NCBI GenBank assembly: GCA_945827465.1
Contig: CALZOH010000163.1
Location: forward strand, 1 to 7,425
DNA length: 7,425 nt
Source: an uncultured Prevotellaceae bacterium
GTDB lineage: Bacteria > Bacteroidota > Bacteroidia > Bacteroidales > Bacteroidaceae
Direction: 5' to 3'
The stretch's first letter is position 1. Every line of letters begins with the position of its first letter. The position numbers and the translations under genes are program-made. The notes under the pieces were generated by a model. It had not been told where the DNA came from. It worked only from the letters and a program-made list of their open reading frames with translations, and ran no database searches. Of this stretch, positions 5,992 through 7,425 are shown piece after piece.

Positions 5992-6103
5992 TGCCGGTCA
6001 TCGCTTCGCAGCGCCTTCCGGCTTGTAGTTATAAAATCATGAAAATCATTAACCATAAACCCTTTCGGGCTGCCGGTCACCACTTCACAGCGCCTTCCGG
6101 CTT
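5992..6103 (+). repeat. Two 33-bp direct repeats with GCCGG/CCGGC ends
   Basis: TGCCGGTCA(T/C)C(G/A)CTTC(G/A)CAGCGCCTTCCGGCTT occurs at 5992-6024 and 6071-6103 with 30 of 33 bases identical. Both copies can fold through terminal GCCGG/CCGGC. The first also has an inner CGCT-TCGC-AGCG hairpin. The second copy lies inside a short frame at 6039-6131 (starting MKIINHKPFRAAGHHF, 30 codons). Reading the same phase, copy one gives AGHRFAAPSGL then a stop and copy two AGHHFTAPSGL, so the repeat may derive from a tiny coding unit. Confidence 0.7.
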
Positions 6104-6166
6104 AATGTCAAAACAATATGAAAACTTTTAATCCAAACTTGTAATGAAAAAGAAATTCATTTAACA

Positions 6167-6195
6167 GACCTTTCGGTCGCAACGCTTCGCAGCGT
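6167..6195 (+). repeat. Third, diverged copy: paired tetraloop hairpins
   Basis: GACC-TTTC-GGTC (6167-6178) is followed by ACGCT-TCGC-AGCGT (6182-6195). The same order is seen at the second 33-bp repeat, where CCC-TTTC-GGG (6060-6069) precedes the CACTTCACAGCG segment. The stems differ in sequence while pairing and the TTTC loop are kept. No U-tract follows. Confidence 0.55.
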
Positions 6196-6233
6196 GATTG
6201 TATCAGTTAGTTAGTTAGCGGCTATCCAGCGCG

Positions 6234-6437
6234 CTACTTTGGATTGATCACCACCATAGCCTCCATCATTTTGTTGAGCTGCTCCTTGTCGTAATTTCCA
6301 CCCGGATACAAGCGCATTTTGAATTTGAATCGCTCTTCCCATTCTCTGCGGGTGATATTCAGCCAACCGATGGCTTCCTCTTCGCTCAACCAACGCCTGA
6401 ATGCAGGCTCTATCTTTGCAATTCTTTTTGTTGCCAT
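6234..6437 (-). CDS. Small helix-turn-helix protein, excisionase/MerR-like
   Basis: This is a 67-aa protein with the start taken at the ATG at 6437-6435, which gives MATKRIAKIEPAFRRWLSEE. Extending upstream adds 30 residues that are mostly AT-rich leader. Residues about 17-62 match the outline of the HTH_17/excisionase domain: LSEEEAIGWLNITRREWEERF for the two helices of the HTH, a wing-like MRLYPGGNYDKEQL, and a final helix NKMMEAMVV. Such proteins bind and bend DNA at attachment sites (Xis) or act as small regulators. It is the first gene after the leftward leader and so is likely controlled by the repressor. With no integrase in view, Xis versus regulator cannot be decided. Confidence 0.75.
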   Translation of the reverse strand: MATKRIAKIEPAFRRWLSEEEAIGWLNITRREWEERFKFKMRLYPGGNYDKEQLNKMMEAMVVINPK

Positions 6438-6493
6438 TTTATTTTCTATTATTAAGAATTTATTTCCTTTCTTTTCGATTCCGCGTATCAAAT

Positions 6494-6524
6494 TTTGCAA
6501 TATCGAAAAAATTGTGTATTTTTG
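6494..6524 (+). promoter_or_regulatory. Rightward Bacteroidetes-type promoter
   Basis: A -33 box TTTG (6494-6497) is followed by exactly 19 bases and then a -7 box TATTTTTG (6517-6524), matching TAnnTTTG. Transcription would begin near 6530 and run to the right through the hairpin, the 57-codon frame, and possibly into the repressor gene, which has no better promoter of its own. Confidence 0.65.
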
Positions 6525-6537
6525 CATCCCCTTAAAA

Positions 6538-6578
6538 TCAGCGGGCGAACAGTCGCCAAACTAAATTTCGCCCGCTGA
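6538..6578 (-). terminator. Strong hairpin, candidate terminator or attenuator
   Basis: TCAGCGGGCGAA (6538-6549) pairs perfectly with TTCGCCCGCTGA (6567-6578) over a 17-base loop. On the minus strand TTTTAAGG follows, a short U-run, which makes a leaky intrinsic terminator plausible. On the + strand it lies just after the rightward promoter and is followed by no U-tract. It overlaps the end of the 36-codon minus-strand frame. Confidence 0.55.
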
Positions 6579-6671
6579 CACATGGAGCTTGTTTCGAGCG
6601 CGAGACTTGCATCCTCCGATTGTAGCGTTGCCCCTTATTGCCAGCATGAAGCAACCTACCATCATCATCAT
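6561..6671 (-). CDS. Possible 36-aa leader peptide
   Basis: On the minus strand, four ATG codons in a row (6671-6660) follow GGGAAAAGG, and the frame runs 36 codons, reading MMMMVGCFMLAIRGNATIGG and ending HVSAGEI. Its last codons and TAG stop enter the strong hairpin, an arrangement seen in attenuation leaders. There is no domain. It overlaps a + strand frame of similar length, and at most one may be real. Confidence 0.3.
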   Translation of the reverse strand: MMMMVGCFMLAIRGNATIGGCKSRARNKLHVSAGEI

Positions 6672-6755
6672 ACCTTTTCCCGGAATGCAGACCCCGTCTG
6701 TACGGCTGCTGCTATATCCGTCGGCCTCGTTTTCAAAACCGGTGCAAAGGTATAA
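6582..6755 (+). CDS. Possible 57-aa His-containing small ORF
   Basis: On the + strand an ATG at 6582-6584, five bases past the hairpin, opens 57 codons that end in TAA at 6753-6755. It begins MELVSSARLASSDCSVAPYC and contains four adjacent histidines (TYHHHHTF), three cysteines and an alanine-rich C-terminus. It lies downstream of the rightward promoter. The sequence feels like a recurrent Bacteroidetes hypothetical, but I could not confirm this. The complementary strand is also open, so RNA conservation rather than coding could explain it. Confidence 0.3.
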   Translation: MELVSSARLASSDCSVAPYCQHEATYHHHHTFSRNADPVCTAAAISVGLVFKTGAKV

Positions 6756-6775
6756 AAAAGTTACGACATAACAAA
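6745..6775 (-). promoter_or_regulatory. Leftward Bacteroidetes-type early promoter
   Basis: On the minus strand the -33 TTTG (6775-6772) is followed by exactly 19 bases and the -7 box TACCTTTG (6752-6745). The start site is expected near 6738-6740. It points at the leader, the HTH gene and the replication genes. Its -33 box lies inside the palindrome 6761-6790, so a bound repressor would block it. Confidence 0.75.
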
Positions 6776-6790
6776 ATTGTTACGCCGTAA
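6761..6790. promoter_or_regulatory. Operator-like 30-bp imperfect palindrome
   Basis: TTACGACATAACAAA and ATTGTTACGCCGTAA are inverted repeats matching at 12 of 15 positions, with conserved TTACG and TAACAA half-site blocks. It covers the -33 box of the leftward promoter and lies 49 bases upstream of the repressor start, as expected for a repressor binding site. A further CGTAA half-site occurs at 6822-6826, within the likely repressor promoter area. Confidence 0.65.
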
Positions 6791-6839
6791 TCTTAAAATA
6801 TGGAAATAAATTCTTAATAATCGTAAATTATCTTTTCTT

Positions 6840-7425
6840 GTGAGTAGCAATTTTGGCATATCAGACCGTATCAAATACGTACTCTCTGAAAAGCAGATGA
6901 GCGTAGCAGAGCTTGCAGGCTCTGAAACGCAGCGTATCAAATTTTCAAGGCAACTAAACGGCCATAATGGTCTAACTCTCCCTGTCGTAGTGAAAGTTCT
7001 TGATAGATTCCCAGACGTATCTGCCGAGTGGCTTATCCGTGGCGAAGGCCAAATGGATAAATCCAACCATTTTGCCCCTCATGTGCATGTAGCAGGCGGA
7101 GGTTCCGCCTTTATCAATGAGCATGGCGTAAATATCGGCACGCAAAAAAGCGACCCTATTATCATCCCCACAAAAGACGAACTCGAAAACCTGATGCGCT
7201 CCCCGGAAGGCTTCTTCTCCATCCGTACCATCTTCGATGCAAAAGACGATGCCATCGCCCAACGCGATGCCATCATCCACACCCTCCGCGACCAAATCGC
7301 CCAGCTCACCAAAGACAAAGAACTCCTCAGCAACCTTCTCTCCTCCCTCACCGCACCATCCCAATCCCTATCCTCCGACCTTCCCCGCCAACCCCATCCC
7401 CGCCAACCCCGCCAAAATAAATCCA
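6840..7425 (+). CDS. XRE-family phage repressor, partial (runs off right edge)
   Basis: From a GTG at 6840-6842 the frame stays open for 195 codons to the window end. A stop at 6807-6809 prevents an upstream start, and the first internal ATG (codon 20) would cut the DNA-binding domain. Residues 7-72 form a five-helix XRE/lambda-repressor-type HTH domain, with the recognition section around SVAELAGSETQRIKFSRQLN and the W64-L-I-R-G-E-G-Q-M closing motif common in Bacteroidetes repressors. Residues 84-110 are glycine-rich strands (GGGSAFINEHGVNIG). Residues 134-170 look like a coiled coil, for dimer formation. The tail (171-195) is rich in P, R and Q. No S24/LexA peptidase is seen, so self-cleavage after DNA damage is unlikely. 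It probably binds the palindrome at 6761-6790. Confidence 0.85.
   Translation, partial: MSSNFGISDRIKYVLSEKQMSVAELAGSETQRIKFSRQLNGHNGLTLPVVVKVLDRFPDVSAEWLIRGEGQMDKSNHFAPHVHVAGGGSAFINEHGVNIGTQKSDPIIIPTKDELENLMRSPEGFFSIRTIFDAKDDAIAQRDAIIHTLRDQIAQLTKDKELLSNLLSSLTAPSQSLSSDLPRQPHPRQPRQNKS

Larger units (their letters stand above)
5790..6233. other. Gene-poor structured region
   Basis: I see no convincing gene in these 444 bases. The stretch holds, from left to right, a GC-rich 8-bp hairpin, a tRNA-like element on the minus strand, and three structured repeats on the + strand. A 30-codon + strand frame at 6039-6131 is associated with the second repeat. Near the HTH gene there is a CTAACTAACTAACTG stretch (minus strand) that places stops in all frames. 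Confidence 0.55.
6538..6740 (-). ncRNA. Putative ~200-nt leader or small RNA from the leftward promoter
   Basis: The segment runs from the predicted start of the leftward promoter (near 6738) to the 12-bp hairpin with a short T-rich 3' flank. If the hairpin terminates transcription it defines a discrete RNA of about 200 nt. If it is leaky, the segment is a 5' leader of the early operon. The length and boundaries are inferred from the promoter and hairpin only. Confidence 0.35.
6438..6839. other. Switch and leader region between HTH gene and repressor
   Basis: This 402-base stretch lacks an established gene but is dense in signals. It holds a rightward promoter (6494-6524), a strong hairpin (6538-6578), two overlapping short ORFs on opposite strands, a leftward promoter (6745-6775) and the operator-like palindrome (6761-6790). 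Bases 6791-6839 are AT-rich and hold no clear consensus promoter for the repressor. TATCTTTT at 6829-6836 is a partial -7 match without a -33 TTTG. Confidence 0.7.

Noticed and set aside
5677..6042. + strand 121-codon frame
   Set aside because: It runs antisense through the membrane gene and across the tRNA-like element and hairpin repeat; no domain is seen.
6535..6744. 6S RNA from the length of about 200 nt
   Set aside because: The two ends of the segment do not pair to form the closing stem expected of 6S RNA.
6972..7364. Minus-strand 130-codon frame
   Set aside because: Antisense to the repressor, whose HTH and closing motif are clear.

Overview
The window looks like the left-hand control and early replication part of a prophage, or a phage-like mobile element, from a Bacteroidales host (Prevotella/Bacteroides type). 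The host assignment rests on two promoters that match the Bacteroidetes -33 TTTG / 19-bp spacer / -7 TAnnTTTG layout exactly, on AT-rich translation starts that mostly lack a Shine-Dalgarno sequence, and on a repressor and TOPRIM protein of kinds I associate with Bacteroidetes elements. No integrase, terminase or structural gene is visible, so an intact phage cannot be told from a satellite or other element.

Layout, right to left. At the right edge a GTG-started XRE-type repressor (6840 to the edge, + strand, partial) faces away from everything else. Just upstream, a 30-bp imperfect palindrome (6761-6790) covers the -33 box of a leftward promoter (6745-6775). This looks like a lysogeny switch. 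The leftward transcript first crosses a ~200-nt leader ending in a 12-bp hairpin (6538-6578), then a small HTH/excisionase-like gene (6234-6437). A second promoter (6494-6524) fires rightward into the same leader, so the two promoters are convergent. From 5790 to 6233 there is no convincing gene. That stretch holds structured repeats and a tRNA-like element. From 5789 leftward a compact minus-strand gene train follows: a two-TM membrane protein, a repeat-rich gap, an unknown 158-aa protein, an SSB-like protein, an overlooked 59-aa basic protein, a RecA/RepA-type ATPase, a gap holding a large hairpin, an unknown 210-aa acidic protein, a TOPRIM primase-like protein, an unknown 248-aa protein, and an HNH nuclease cut by the left edge.

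Functionally, SSB-like protein, helicase-like ATPase and primase-like protein form a replication cassette. The SSB-like protein ends GDGSGLPF and the ATPase ends DEDNSAPF, both resembling the SSB C-terminal docking peptide. Two non-coding structures inside the cassette (palindromic 24-bp repeats at 5511-5574 and a purine/pyrimidine-asymmetric hairpin at 3020-3095) are candidate cis-acting replication or termination sites. Several small ORFs are described that are too short for routine gene calling. All homology statements rest on motif reading and memory of families. No search was run.
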